This document shows positions 16,592-26,600 of a stretch of DNA of 64,000 bases, piece by piece. The notes beneath the pieces are model-generated. The model had not been told where the DNA came from and ran no database searches. It was given only the letters and a program-made list of their open reading frames with translations. This stretch comes from Rhizobium tibeticum. Its GTDB lineage: Bacteria > Pseudomonadota > Alphaproteobacteria > Rhizobiales > Rhizobiaceae. The number at the start of each line of letters is the position of its first letter. Within the stretch, counting starts at the first letter, position 1. The position numbers and the translations under genes are program-made. The stretch spans positions 62,001 to 126,000 of the forward strand of contig NZ_FOCV01000012.1 in the NCBI RefSeq assembly GCF_900110205.1. Reading direction: 5' to 3'.

Positions 16592-17923
16592 TTAGGAGCG
16601 CGACGAGAACAGCGAGGCAAAGGTGGACGTCGGCTTGTTCGGCATGCTCGTGACCACCACCAGCTGACGGATCTGGCCGCGTTTGAAGGCGGCGAGAAAA
16701 CGCCTGTAGTCCTTGAAGGATACGCAGCCATTGGAATCGCCGCGCGCGCCGAGCATGTAGGTATGCGCAAGCAGACCAACGCGGTTGTAGATATAGCCCG
16801 CCCCGCCGACGGGGCTAAGGCGGATGGCCGCAACACCATGGAACAGGCTTTCGCGCATCGTCAGATTGTAGGTATGCGGCGGGGTTGGTCCGCGGTTCTT
16901 GGCATGCACATAGCGCGGGTTGTCACGCATCTTGCCGAGGCCGGAATGGGCCTCCAGGCGTTCGCCGTTCGGAAGGTAGACCATGTTGGCGGAAATGTCG
17001 TAGACCGCGACGCCATTGCGGGCGATGGGGCCCGAAAGTCCCTTCTTCAAGGTCGGCATGGCGTCGTCGTCGTCATCCGAAGCGCCGGCATCGGGCCGTG
17101 CATAGGCCAGCACTGGTTCTGCCGGGGCGTTGCGATCGTCGGGCGCGGCCCGCTTGTACAGGCCATCGGGCCGGGCCATCGGCAAGGGGATCGACGTGTC
17201 GCTGCCGCTCAGCACGAGATCGAACGGCTGGACCGTCGTGGACGCAGGCTGCTCGGTCGGGGCAGTCGGCGCAAGGCTTGCAAATTCGACCGGACCTGGC
17301 TTGGCGGCGGCAGCCGGGACCTCTGCCTTGGCGTCGGCCAGGGGCGCTGCGAGTGCCAGCAGAGCCGGTCCTTCGGCGGCTGCAACCTCTTCCTTCGAAG
17401 GGATGATGATGCGATCAGCTGAGGCGACAGCGACCGGCGTGGCGGTCAAGGCGTCGTCCTTGGTCGCGCGGGCCGGCTGGGCAGGTGCTGCTGATGCGAC
17501 AACCATTGCCGGCGGCTTATTCGGAGAGGCTTCGGAAAGTGTGAGAGGTTCGGACTGCCCGACGAATGCTGCTGCCAGCGCAGCGGACGGAGCGGCCACG
17601 TGAGCACCTCTTACCAGCGCTAGCTCTCTCTGCGTGCTCATGCGCAACCGCGAGAATTTCGTGACGTGAACGAGGCGCTGCGTGGGATCGCTCTTGGCGA
17701 TGGCAGTGGATGCAAGCGCGACATCGGCAAGCGGACCGACGCTCGGATGCGGAGCCGGCGCGGCCATGTGCATGGTAGCGACTGTGGCGACCACCCAAAC
17801 TGAAGCGGCAAAGCCCGCACCGACAAGAGCTGCACCTGAGAGAAAGCGGAAAGAGCGACGGAAGCGAGAAATGGACGTACCTATTGGCCTGCTATTGCTA
17901 AACACATCGACCGCAAACGCCAT
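16592..17923 (-). CDS. Tlde1-domain (DUF2778) L,D-transpeptidase-like protein
   Basis: 443 residues. One membrane segment lies at about 28-50, then a 250-residue Ala/Pro-rich low-complexity linker, and the C-terminal domain from about residue 290 (GVAVYDISANMVYLPNGERLEAHSG). The catalytic pattern is His387 (AHTYMLG) followed by RGDSNGC with Cys400, then VSFKDY, typical of DUF2778/Tlde1, a relative of YkuD L,D-transpeptidases acting on peptidoglycan peptides. In rhizobia such anchored forms occur without a type VI system, and none is seen here, so a housekeeping wall function is more likely than a toxin. Confidence 0.82.
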   Translation of the reverse strand: MAFAVDVFSNSRPIGTSISRFRRSFRFLSGAALVGAGFAASVWVVATVATMHMAAPAPHPSVGPLADVALASTAIAKSDPTQRLVHVTKFSRLRMSTQRELALVRGAHVAAPSAALAAAFVGQSEPLTLSEASPNKPPAMVVASAAPAQPARATKDDALTATPVAVASADRIIIPSKEEVAAAEGPALLALAAPLADAKAEVPAAAAKPGPVEFASLAPTAPTEQPASTTVQPFDLVLSGSDTSIPLPMARPDGLYKRAAPDDRNAPAEPVLAYARPDAGASDDDDDAMPTLKKGLSGPIARNGVAVYDISANMVYLPNGERLEAHSGLGKMRDNPRYVHAKNRGPTPPHTYNLTMRESLFHGVAAIRLSPVGGAGYIYNRVGLLAHTYMLGARGDSNGCVSFKDYRRFLAAFKRGQIRQLVVVTSMPNKPTSTFASLFSSRS

Positions 17924-18239
17924 AACACTTGTCTTTCACAACTCGTTACTAGGCCGGCGGTACTGACAGATTGATATTTTCTTCGCCGGGGCCGGTATAG
18001 GAGCATCAGGGCTAAATTGCGGCCCGCTAATATATCCGGTCGCCTGATAGAATGGCGAATTATGGTAACCAATTCCTTTACGTGATCGCTCGCCCCGTAC
18101 GAATTCGAATGCGGGGATTTCAGCGCATCGCCGCGGTCCGATTTTTGCCGGCCTCCTCCTTTGTCATGAGGTGTCGAAGAATGCGGGTTCTGCTATGAAT
18201 GCCTCCCGTCGCGGAACTCCGCGTTGGGAGGAAAAGCCA
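17924..18239. other. divergent intergenic region
   Basis: 316 bp between the Tlde1-like gene and the methyltransferase. No supported reading frame is present. The promoters of both genes should lie here, but no clear -35/-10 pair stands out. Confidence 0.4.
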
Positions 18240-19262
18240 ATGTCTTCGACACATCCAGTGGCGCATGAAGAAATCTCGCCGGCCTTGCTGGTCGATGCGA
18301 TGTTCGCATTTCGCAAAACGGCCGCGATCAAGGCGGCAATCGAATTCGATCTTTTCACGAAACTTGGCGGGGAAGGCCGCACGGCGACCATGCTCGCGTC
18401 GGAATTGGGCTGCGCCGAGCGCGGAGTGCGTATTCTCTGCGACTTTCTGGTGGTTTCGGCATTCCTCACAAAGAGCGGCGAGACTTACGGGCTGACGCCG
18501 TCGAGCCAGATCTTTCTCGATCGGCGTTCGCCTGCCTATATGGGAGCAGCGATCGATTTCCTGGCTTCTCCGCAAATGGTGTCGTTGTTCCTAGACGACC
18601 CGGCCGCGTATGTTCGCAATGGCGGCTCCGTCGGCTTGGCGAATGTGGCGCCGGATAATCCCGTATGGGTCAAGTTTGCCAGAGCCATGGGGGCATTCAC
18701 CGGCGCAAGCGCTAAGGCCGTGGCATTGGACGTGGCGACATGGTCAAAGCCGCCAAGCAAGGTGCTGGACATTGCCGCCGGTCCCGGCGCTTTCGGTATT
18801 GAAATCGCGAAAGTATCGCCATCGGCAAGCGTGGTCGCTCTCGATTGGAAGCCGGTTCTTGCGGTGACTGAGGAGAATGCGACGAATGCGGGGGTGGCGG
18901 CGCGCTTCACCTTCCAGCCCGGCAGCGCTTTCGACGTCGATTGGGGCAGCGGCTATGACCTGATCTTGCTGCCGAACTTCCTCCATCATTTCGACGTCGA
19001 TGGCTGCGTCACGCTCTTGAAGAAGGCGCGCGCCAGCCTGGCGCCTGGAGGCCGTGTTGCGATTGTCGAGTTCGTTCCGAACGAGGATCGTGTGTCGCCC
19101 GAATTTCCGGCTGCCTTTGCCATGGTCATGCTGGCGACCACACCGAAGGGCGACGCCTACACCGAGCGGGAGCTTGCCGACATGGCCAAGTCAGCCGGTT
19201 TTCGTGACGTCGTTACGAAACCGCTGCCACCATCGCCAGCGAGCCTGATCTTCCTGGAGTGA
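18240..19262 (+). CDS. class I SAM-dependent methyltransferase (O-methyltransferase type)
   Basis: 340 residues. The N-terminal winged-helix dimerisation domain (LLVDAMFAFRKTAAIKAAIEFDLF, ATMLASELGCAERGVRILCDFL) is followed by a Rossmann methyltransferase with the SAM motif VLDIAAGPGAFGIEIA, acidic VVALDWKP, and LLPNFLHHFD. This layout is that of plant-like and polyketide O-methyltransferases. The ATG at 18240 follows GGGAGGAAAAGCC; an open frame extends further upstream but has no ribosome site. The substrate is unknown. A gene of the same architecture lies at 28588. Confidence 0.88.
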   Translation: MSSTHPVAHEEISPALLVDAMFAFRKTAAIKAAIEFDLFTKLGGEGRTATMLASELGCAERGVRILCDFLVVSAFLTKSGETYGLTPSSQIFLDRRSPAYMGAAIDFLASPQMVSLFLDDPAAYVRNGGSVGLANVAPDNPVWVKFARAMGAFTGASAKAVALDVATWSKPPSKVLDIAAGPGAFGIEIAKVSPSASVVALDWKPVLAVTEENATNAGVAARFTFQPGSAFDVDWGSGYDLILLPNFLHHFDVDGCVTLLKKARASLAPGGRVAIVEFVPNEDRVSPEFPAAFAMVMLATTPKGDAYTERELADMAKSAGFRDVVTKPLPPSPASLIFLE

Positions 19263-19287
19263 CGAAGCCTGAGCAGGAATATCGCGA

Positions 19288-21126
19288 TCAGACGCGCTCC
19301 ATGACATAGCTTCCCGGCGCCTCTTCGATGGCGTTGAGCGCTGCGCCGCCCGGCTTGCGGGCGGGCACGCGCTTGCCGTCCTTCGCCTCGATCCAGGCTT
19401 GCCAGTGTGGCCACCACGAGCCGGCATTCTCGGCCGCTTCGGTAAGCCACGTGTCGTAGTCGCCTTTTGCAGCGCCTCCTGTCCAGTATTGGTACTTCTT
19501 CTTGTCCGGCGGATTGACGACCCCGGCGATATGACCGGAGCCCGCCAGCACGAAATCGACTTTGCCGCCGAAGAACTGGCTGCCGACAAACACCGACTTG
19601 GCCGGCGCGATGTGATCTTCGCGGGTGGCGAGATTGTAGATCGGAATCTTGACGTCCTTCAGGGACAGCGTTTGACCGTCGAGAATCATCTCGTTCGCAG
19701 TCAGTGCGTTCCTGAGGTAACAATTGCGCAGGTAGAAGGCGTGGTTCGCCGCCGCCATGCGAGTGGAATCGGCGTTCCAGAAGAGAAGGTCGAAGGGCAT
19801 CGGTTCCTGGCCCTTCAGGTAGTTATTTACGAAATAGGGCCAGATCAGTTCCGAGGCCCGCAGCATGTTGAAGGCGGTCGCCATCTTCGAGCCGTCGAGA
19901 TAGCCGATCTCGTCCATATGGGCCTCTAGCCGCCTCAACTGCTCCTCGTCGACGAAGACCTTGAGATCGCCGGCATGAGTGAAGTCCACCTGCGTCGTGA
20001 AGAGGGTGGCGGTCTTGATCCGCTTGTTCTTCTCCTTGGCGTGCAACGCCAGCGTTGCGGCAAGCAGTGTGCCGCCCACGCAGTAACCAATGGCGTTTGC
20101 TTCCTTCTCGCCCGTCGCCTTCTCGATCGTGTCGAGGGCAAAGTCGATGCCTTCGCGCGCATAGGCCGCCCAATCCTTCTGAGCATGGCGCGCGTCCGGA
20201 TTGACCCAAGAGATGACAAAAACGGTTTGCCCCTGATCGACACACCATTTGATGAATGATTTCTGTGGGTTAAGGTCTAGGATGTAGAACTTGTTGATCC
20301 ACGGCGGGCAGATGAGGAGAGGGCGCTTCAGCACCGTCTCGGTCGTTGGCTCGTACTGGATGATCTGGCAGATCTCGTTCTGCGCGATCACCTTGCCCGC
20401 GGTGAGCGCCATGTCGCGACCGACGGCGAATTTGGTCATGTCGGTCTGGCGAAGTTTCAGGTCGCCATGGCCCTTGGCGATGTCCTCGGCGAGCATCTTC
20501 ATGCCACGCACCAGGTTCTCGCCGCTGGTCGCGATCGTTTCGCGGTAAAGCTGCGGGTTTGTTGCAACGAAATTGGTCGGCGAGAGTGCGGCCGTTATCT
20601 GCTTCACATAGAAACCGGCCTTGTGCTTCGTGTGCTCGTCGAGGCCCTCGGTTTCGGCCACGATCTTTTCGGCCCAATCAGCGGTGATCAGGTAAACCTG
20701 CTTCAGGAATTCGAAGAACGGGTTCTTCTGCCAATCCTCGTCGGCAAAGCGCTTGTCCTTGCTGTCCGGTTCCGGCGCCGGCGTTTCGCCCTGCATGCGT
20801 TGCATCGAGCGCATCCATATGCCGAAGTAGCTGCTCATCAGCTGCGTCTGCGCTTCGAAGGTGCGGCGCGGATCGGAAATCCAGTATTCGGTGACCTTGG
20901 AGAGCGTCTTGACCATGTCGGTCACCGGCTCTGCCGCATTTTCTGCGATCTCGCCACGTTCGCGTGGCGCGAGCCAGGCCGTTGCCGCCTTGCCGAGATT
21001 CTCGAGCGCACGGGCGAAATTGATCGCCATGGCCTCGGGGTCTTTCAACAGGTAGGGATCCAGGTCCTTTGCACCAAAGCCCTGGCTCTTTGCCTTGTCG
21101 CCGTTTTCCTGCTTGCTGTCGGTCAC
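19288..21126 (-). CDS. phaC: class I poly(3-hydroxyalkanoate) synthase
   Basis: 612 residues, the usual class I length. It polymerises (R)-3-hydroxybutyryl-CoA into PHB on the granule surface. The alpha/beta-hydrolase core has the lipase-like box GYCVGG with nucleophile Cys349, Asp504 (TREDHIAP) and His532 (GSGHIAG). Other conserved parts are [17 protein letters not shown] and KKYQYWTGG. Translation starts at a GTG (21126) behind GGAGGAAACAC. phaA and phaB are not adjacent. The phasin at 40848 belongs to the same physiology. Confidence 0.97.
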   Translation of the reverse strand: MTDSKQENGDKAKSQGFGAKDLDPYLLKDPEAMAINFARALENLGKAATAWLAPRERGEIAENAAEPVTDMVKTLSKVTEYWISDPRRTFEAQTQLMSSYFGIWMRSMQRMQGETPAPEPDSKDKRFADEDWQKNPFFEFLKQVYLITADWAEKIVAETEGLDEHTKHKAGFYVKQITAALSPTNFVATNPQLYRETIATSGENLVRGMKMLAEDIAKGHGDLKLRQTDMTKFAVGRDMALTAGKVIAQNEICQIIQYEPTTETVLKRPLLICPPWINKFYILDLNPQKSFIKWCVDQGQTVFVISWVNPDARHAQKDWAAYAREGIDFALDTIEKATGEKEANAIGYCVGGTLLAATLALHAKEKNKRIKTATLFTTQVDFTHAGDLKVFVDEEQLRRLEAHMDEIGYLDGSKMATAFNMLRASELIWPYFVNNYLKGQEPMPFDLLFWNADSTRMAAANHAFYLRNCYLRNALTANEMILDGQTLSLKDVKIPIYNLATREDHIAPAKSVFVGSQFFGGKVDFVLAGSGHIAGVVNPPDKKKYQYWTGGAAKGDYDTWLTEAAENAGSWWPHWQAWIEAKDGKRVPARKPGGAALNAIEEAPGSYVMERV

Positions 21127-21280
21127 GTGTTTCCTCCGGCGGCAGCATGTTCCTGCAAATCGAGTTGTACATCTGGAAAGATCGATAAAACAAGTTCCGC
21201 TGATGCTCGCTCGTGCTATTGCTTTGTGGCGGCGACGAATTTAACAGTCGAAGCACCTCAGGATTTGGGACCTCTGGCAC

Positions 21281-21697
21281 ATGACGAAAAACGGCATTCG
21301 CACCATCGCAAACGTGACCTGCATCGCGCTCATCGGCGCTGCCGCGGCCATGACGCTTGCCGGATGCATGCAAACGCCTGAGGAAAAGGCCGCCTTCGCG
21401 GCCAGGCAAGCGGCGCCGACGCCCGTTGTCATGAACGCGACAAAGGGTGAGGCGCCCACCAAAAGCGGCCTTTCGCATTACAAGGACGGCTACCCGGGAT
21501 TCGCTGCGCCGCTGACAGCCGCAAACGTTCAGATGAGTGACGATGAGGCCGGCGGGCTTCAAAAAAAGCTGACCGCACTCGGCGCCCAACGCAAGGCCGG
21601 CACCATTTCGGAAGCCGAATATCAGCGTCGTGTTGCGGAATATCGCAAGCTCGCGGCCGAGCACGGCGCCGAAACGCTCTCCGAAATCGCCAATTAG
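21281..21697 (+). CDS. putative lipoprotein with SHOCT-like C-terminus
   Basis: 138 residues. A lipoprotein signal peptide with lipobox LAGC places the acylated Cys near residue 29. A Pro/Thr/Ala-rich middle is followed by a C-terminal amphipathic helix pair, LQKKLTALGAQRKAGTISEAEYQRRVAEYRKLA, resembling the SHOCT oligomerisation module. The ribosome site is weak. It is divergent from phaC, 154 bp apart. The function is unknown. Confidence 0.78.
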   Translation: MTKNGIRTIANVTCIALIGAAAAMTLAGCMQTPEEKAAFAARQAAPTPVVMNATKGEAPTKSGLSHYKDGYPGFAAPLTAANVQMSDDEAGGLQKKLTALGAQRKAGTISEAEYQRRVAEYRKLAAEHGAETLSEIAN

Positions 21698-21921
21698 GCC
21701 TTGCCTTCGCTGCTATTTGGAAGCAAAGCCTTCCGACAGTAGCGGAAGATCAATTTTTCCTGATAATGGGCGGCCTGCACGGCTTTCCGTCAAAGAAATG
21801 CCTTGCGACGCAAGTCTGATGAATACGGCGTTGGCGATTGTGAAGTTCGTATCGCGAACAGCCGGGAATTAGGACGAACTTCGAGCGCGGTCGTGGTGGC
21901 CGCATTTCCGTGGGGAAAGAA

Positions 21922-23139
21922 ATGGAAGAGTTTCACAAAGTCCGGCGTTTGCCGCCTTACGTTTTCGAACAGGTCAACCGTTTGAAAGCGAGCGCGCGAG
22001 CGGGCGGGGCCGATATCATCGATCTCGGCATGGGAAACCCTGACCTTCCGACCCCGAAGGCGATCGTCGACAAGCTCTGCGAAGTTGTCCAGGATCCGCG
22101 CACGCATCGCTATTCGTCGTCCAAGGGCATTCCCGGCCTGCGCCGGGCCCAGGCTGCCTACTACGCCCGCCGCTTCGGCGTGAAGCTCAACCCGGACACG
22201 CAGGTCGTCGCGACGCTGGGCTCCAAGGAAGGCTTCGCCAATATGGCGCAGGCGATCACCGCACCGGGCGACGTCATCCTCTGCCCGAACCCGACCTATC
22301 CGATCCACGCCTTCGGTTTCCTGATGGCTGGCGGCGTCATCCGCTCGATGTCGGTCGAGCCGGACGAAAGCTTCTTCCCGCCGCTGGAACGTGCCGTCCG
22401 TCATTCTATTCCGAAACCGCTGGCGCTGATCCTCAACTATCCGTCCAACCCGACGGCGTTTGTGGCAACGCTGGACTTCTACAAGGACGTCATCGCTTTC
22501 GCCAAGAAGCACGACATCATCGTGCTTTCCGACCTAGCCTATTCGGAAATCTACTTCGATGGCGAGCCGCCTCCGTCGGTTCTGGAAGTTCCGGGCGCAA
22601 TGGATGTGACCGTCGAGTTCACCTCGATGTCGAAGACATTCTCGATGCCGGGCTGGCGCATGGGCTTTGCTGTCGGCAACGAGCGCCTGATCGCGGCCTT
22701 GACACGGGTCAAATCCTACCTCGATTACGGCGCGTTCACGCCGATCCAGGTGGCGGCAACGCACGCACTGAATGGCGACGGTTCGGACATTGCGGAAGTC
22801 CGCAACGTTTACAAGCGCCGCCGCGATGTCATGGTGGATACCTTTGGCAAGGCTGGTTTCGAGGTGCCGCCACCGGCGGCGACGATGTTTGCCTGGGCCA
22901 AGATCCCGGAAAAGTTCCGGCATCTCGGTTCGCTGGAATTCTCCAAGCTGCTGGTCGAGAAAGCCGACGTGGCGGTAGCGCCTGGTATTGGTTTCGGCGA
23001 AATGGGAGACGACTACGTGCGTCTGGCGCTTGTCGAGAACGAGCATCGCATTCGCCAGGCTGCTCGCAACATCAAGAAGTTCATGTCGACGGCGGATGAG
23101 ACGATGCACAACGTCATCTCGCTCAACGCACATCGCTGA
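21922..23139 (+). CDS. alaC: PLP-dependent aminotransferase, AlaC-like
   Basis: 405 residues, fold-type I class I/II aminotransferase. Visible elements are GNPDLPTP, YSSSKGIPGLRRA, CPNPTYPIHAFG, LNYPSNPT, SDLAYSEIYFDG and the Schiff-base Lys238 in SMSKTFSMPGWRMGF. The closest families are AlaC (glutamate-pyruvate transaminase) and LL-diaminopimelate aminotransferase; sequence alone does not decide the substrate. The ATG at 21922 follows GGGGAAAGA; a GTG 12 bases upstream is less likely. It precedes hom, separated by a terminator-like hairpin. Confidence 0.88.
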   Translation: MEEFHKVRRLPPYVFEQVNRLKASARAGGADIIDLGMGNPDLPTPKAIVDKLCEVVQDPRTHRYSSSKGIPGLRRAQAAYYARRFGVKLNPDTQVVATLGSKEGFANMAQAITAPGDVILCPNPTYPIHAFGFLMAGGVIRSMSVEPDESFFPPLERAVRHSIPKPLALILNYPSNPTAFVATLDFYKDVIAFAKKHDIIVLSDLAYSEIYFDGEPPPSVLEVPGAMDVTVEFTSMSKTFSMPGWRMGFAVGNERLIAALTRVKSYLDYGAFTPIQVAATHALNGDGSDIAEVRNVYKRRRDVMVDTFGKAGFEVPPPAATMFAWAKIPEKFRHLGSLEFSKLLVEKADVAVAPGIGFGEMGDDYVRLALVENEHRIRQAARNIKKFMSTADETMHNVISLNAHR

Positions 23140-23155
23140 TATAATCCCCCTCAAT

Positions 23156-23182
23156 GGCAGCCGCTCCGGCGGCTGCCTTTCA
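23156..23182 (+). terminator. hairpin between alaC and hom
   Basis: A perfect 9-bp stem, GGCAGCCGC-TCCG-GCGGCTGCC, is followed by TTT. It ends 23 bp before the hom start, so it may attenuate rather than fully separate the two genes. Confidence 0.6.
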
Positions 23183-23204
23183 TGACACATTTCAGGATCG
23201 ATCC

Positions 23205-24527
23205 ATGGCAGATGCCCTCAAAATCGGCATTGCGGGCTTGGGCACCGTTGGTGCTTCGCTTGTCCGTATCATTCAGCAGCGCAGCAATGAGCTTGCCGCA
23301 ACATGCGGGCGCCCGATCCTGATTACGGGCGTTTCCGCCCGCGACAAGACCAAGGACCGCGGCATCGACGTCGGCGGCATCGAGTGGTTCGACTGGCCGC
23401 AGGACCTGGCGGAGAAGGGCGACATCGATGTCTTCGTCGAACTCATGGGTGGCGTCGACGGTTCGGCAAACACCTCCGTGCGCGCGGCGCTCCAACGTGG
23501 TCTCCATGTGGTGACCGCGAACAAGGCGCTGCTTGCCTATCATGGCGTCGAACTGGCAACGCTCGCAGAAGAGAAGGGCGTGCTGCTGAACTTCGAAGCA
23601 GCGGTTGCCGGCGGCATTCCCGTCATCAAGGCACTACGCGAATCTCTGACGGGTAACACGATTTCCCGCATCTATGGGATCATGAACGGTACCTGCAATT
23701 ACATCCTGACGAAGATGGAGAAGGAGGGCCTGTCCTTTGCCGATTGCCTGAAGGAGGCCCAGCGTCTCGGTTATGCCGAAGCCGATCCGGCCTTCGACAT
23801 CGAGGGCAATGACACGGCCCACAAGCTCTCCATTCTCACCACGCTTGCGTTCGGAAACCAGATTGCAGCCGACGACATCTACCTCGAAGGCATCACCAAC
23901 ATCTCGATCGAGGACATTCACGCTGCCGCCGATCTCGGCTACCGCATCAAGCTGCTCGGCGTTGCACAGCGGACGGATACCGGCATTGAACAGCGCGTGC
24001 ATCCGACGATGGTGCCCGTCGATTCTGTCATTGCACAGGTCGACGGCGTGACGAATGCCGTTGCGATTGAGTCCGACGTTCTCGGTGAACTGCTGATGGT
24101 CGGCCCGGGCGCTGGCGGCAATGCAACGGCTTCGTCGGTGCTCGGCGACATCGCCGACATCGCTAAAAGCCGCCCCGGCGCACAGCGTGTGCCGGTTCTC
24201 GGCCATCCCGCCAAATCGCTCGAGCCGTACCGCAAGGCGCAAATGCAGAGCCACGAAGGCGGATATTTCATTCGCCTGACCGTGCTCGATCGCACTGGCG
24301 TGTTTGCAAGCGTCGCCACTCACATGGCGGAAAACCATATCTCGCTGGAGTCGATCGTTCAGCGCTCGAAGCAGCATTTGGCGCCGTCGCATCACCAGAC
24401 AATCATCATGGTCACCCATGCGACGACGGAGGATTCCGTTCGCAAGGCGGTCGCTGCGATCAAGGGCGAGGGGTACCATGTCGGCGAGCCCCAGGTGATC
24501 CGCATCGAGCGGCCCAAGGAAGACTGA
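23205..24527 (+). CDS. hom: homoserine dehydrogenase
   Basis: 440 residues. It reduces aspartate semialdehyde to homoserine for threonine and methionine. An N-terminal NAD(P) Rossmann fold (IGIAGLGTVGASLVRII), the catalytic domain signature (GIMNGTCNYILTKM ... GYAEADPAFDIEGNDTAHK) and a C-terminal ACT domain (YFIRLTVLDRTGVFASVATHMAE), which usually confers threonine feedback, are all present. The ATG at 23205 follows AGGATCG. Confidence 0.97.
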   Translation: MADALKIGIAGLGTVGASLVRIIQQRSNELAATCGRPILITGVSARDKTKDRGIDVGGIEWFDWPQDLAEKGDIDVFVELMGGVDGSANTSVRAALQRGLHVVTANKALLAYHGVELATLAEEKGVLLNFEAAVAGGIPVIKALRESLTGNTISRIYGIMNGTCNYILTKMEKEGLSFADCLKEAQRLGYAEADPAFDIEGNDTAHKLSILTTLAFGNQIAADDIYLEGITNISIEDIHAAADLGYRIKLLGVAQRTDTGIEQRVHPTMVPVDSVIAQVDGVTNAVAIESDVLGELLMVGPGAGGNATASSVLGDIADIAKSRPGAQRVPVLGHPAKSLEPYRKAQMQSHEGGYFIRLTVLDRTGVFASVATHMAENHISLESIVQRSKQHLAPSHHQTIIMVTHATTEDSVRKAVAAIKGEGYHVGEPQVIRIERPKED

Positions 24528-24692
24528 AAACTGTTCCATCCGACCACATTGACATTGCCTGAGGCGCGCCGCGGCAGACTTGCCGCGTGCGTCCACAGCT
24601 AACGTCGCCCGCCTCGTCCAAAACCGTTGTGCGACCGCGCGAAGGCGCATAAAGCTGCCGATATCACTCCGGTCCCGGGGTGGTGACAAGCG

Positions 24693-26513
24693 ATGAGGGC
24701 AGCAGGCGATATGGAGATTCCGGCCGATCCGGTGCAACGCGCATTTCTGGGGGTGGAGAAGTCCGTCCTGGACAACCGCTGGATATCGCGACTGGATCAA
24801 GCTGGTCAGAACCGGGCGCTCGCCATGTCCCAGATGCACGGAATGCCTGAGCTCATTGCGCGCGTTCTCGCTGGACGTGGTGTCACCGTCGATGAGGCGC
24901 TGGAGTTTCTTGATCCGACGCTTCGCGGCTTGATGCCCGACCCCTATACGCTGACGGATTGTGAGAAGGCGGCCAGGCGGCTCGCGCAAGCCATTCGCAG
25001 TCACGAGCAGGTCGCGATTTTCGGTGACTACGACGTCGACGGCGCCTCCTCCTCGGCGCTGATGTTCCGCTTTCTCAACCACTTTGGCGCCAAGGCCGAG
25101 ATCTACATTCCGGACCGCATTTTCGAGGGCTACGGCCCCAACGCGGCCGCAATCGGCAGCCTGATCGGCAACGGTGCACGGCTGATCGTCACCGTCGATT
25201 GCGGGTCGACCAGCCATGATGCTCTGGCTGAGGCTGCCAGGCGCAACACCGACGTCGTGGTGATTGATCATCACCAGGTGACACATGATTTGCCGCCCTG
25301 CCATGCGCTGGTCAATCCGAACCGCGAGGACGATCTCTCCGGCCAGGGACATCTCTGCGCCGCGGGCGTCGTATTCCTCGTACTCGTCGCGACATTGCGC
25401 CTGCTGCGAGAGGCTGGGGATCCACGCGTGCGATCGATCGACCTGCTGCAATGGCTTGATATTGTCGCGCTTGCGACCGTTTGCGACGTTGTCCCTTTGA
25501 AGGGCCTGAACCGTGCCTATGTCGTCAAGGGGCTGATCGCCGCCCGCCATCAGGGCAATGCCGGCCTGTCCGCTCTGTTTCGCAAGGCCGGCCTTGCCGG
25601 CCCGGTGACACCCTATCACTTTGGCTTCCTGATTGGCCCGCGCATCAACGCGGGTGGACGCATCGGCGATGCGGCGCTCGGCAGCCGCCTGCTCACGCTG
25701 GACGATACGGGAAAGGCCGAGGCTATCGCCCAGCAACTGGATGAACTCAACCGCGACAGGCAGGCGATGGAAGCGGCAATGCTGCAAGAGGCGGAGGCCG
25801 AGGCGCTGGCGGAATACGGGGATGGCGAGGGGGCCTCGGTCATCGTCACTGCGCACGAAAAGTGGCACCCGGGCATCGTCGGCCTGATTGCCGCCCGCCT
25901 GAAGGAGAAATTCAAGCGTCCAGCCTTCGCAATTGCTTTCGATCCATCCGGCAAGGGCACCGGCTCGGGCCGCTCGATCAACGGCTTTGACATGGGCAAG
26001 ATGGTGCGCGCGGCAGTCGATGAGGGCTTGCTGGTCAAAGGCGGTGGCCACGCGATGGCCGCTGGCCTCACCGTCGAGCGCGACAAGCTCGGCCACCTGC
26101 GCAGTTTCTTCACCGAGCGTGCCGAAAAGACGGTAGCGGCGCTCGTGGCCAACGAAACCCTGAAAATCGACGGTGCGATTGCTGCCAGCGGTGCAACGAT
26201 CGATCTGATCGATCGCCTGGAGACCGCCGGGCCTTACGGTTCTGGCCATTCTCAACCGCTCTTCGCGATTCCCGCTCATCGAGTCCGCGATTCCCGTCTG
26301 GTTGGCGACAAGCACGTGAAGGTGACGCTCGAAGCCATGGACGGAGCCCGCCTCGACGGGATCGCTTTTCGGTCCGCCGATACACTGCTCGGCAGCCTGC
26401 TCCTGAATTCCAGGGGCGGCAGCCTGCACGTTGCAGGCTCGCTCGGTGCGGACCACTATCAGGGCTCCCGACGCATCCAGTTGCGCGTTCAGGACGCTGC
26501 GCCGGCCCGCTGA
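24693..26513 (+). CDS. recJ: single-stranded-DNA-specific exonuclease RecJ
   Basis: 606 residues. The DHH phosphoesterase motifs are intact: FGDYDVDGASSSAL (motif I), VTVDCGS (II), VIDHHQ (III) and CAAGVVFLVL. DHHA1 ends with GGGHAMAAGLTV, and a C-terminal OB-like domain follows. It is a 5'-3' exonuclease in recombination and mismatch repair. Two starts are possible, ATG 24693 and ATG 24711, with equally modest ribosome sites. The 165 bp before it hold no gene. Confidence 0.96.
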   Translation: MRAAGDMEIPADPVQRAFLGVEKSVLDNRWISRLDQAGQNRALAMSQMHGMPELIARVLAGRGVTVDEALEFLDPTLRGLMPDPYTLTDCEKAARRLAQAIRSHEQVAIFGDYDVDGASSSALMFRFLNHFGAKAEIYIPDRIFEGYGPNAAAIGSLIGNGARLIVTVDCGSTSHDALAEAARRNTDVVVIDHHQVTHDLPPCHALVNPNREDDLSGQGHLCAAGVVFLVLVATLRLLREAGDPRVRSIDLLQWLDIVALATVCDVVPLKGLNRAYVVKGLIAARHQGNAGLSALFRKAGLAGPVTPYHFGFLIGPRINAGGRIGDAALGSRLLTLDDTGKAEAIAQQLDELNRDRQAMEAAMLQEAEAEALAEYGDGEGASVIVTAHEKWHPGIVGLIAARLKEKFKRPAFAIAFDPSGKGTGSGRSINGFDMGKMVRAAVDEGLLVKGGGHAMAAGLTVERDKLGHLRSFFTERAEKTVAALVANETLKIDGAIAASGATIDLIDRLETAGPYGSGHSQPLFAIPAHRVRDSRLVGDKHVKVTLEAMDGARLDGIAFRSADTLLGSLLLNSRGGSLHVAGSLGADHYQGSRRIQLRVQDAAPAR

Positions 26514-26600
26514 GCTCGGTGGATGTACAGCGCAGCGTTTCGTTAGACGGCTGCCGTGCCATAGATGTGAGTTCCGGTCCCTGGCGCGGCGATCGTCGCG

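Noticed and set aside
23634..26456. A 940-codon open frame on the minus strand opposite hom and recJ
   Set aside because: It is the antisense of two well-supported genes in a GC-rich genome where the opposite strand often lacks stops. Its composition is Arg/Gly/Ala/Asp rich with no domain and no ribosome site.
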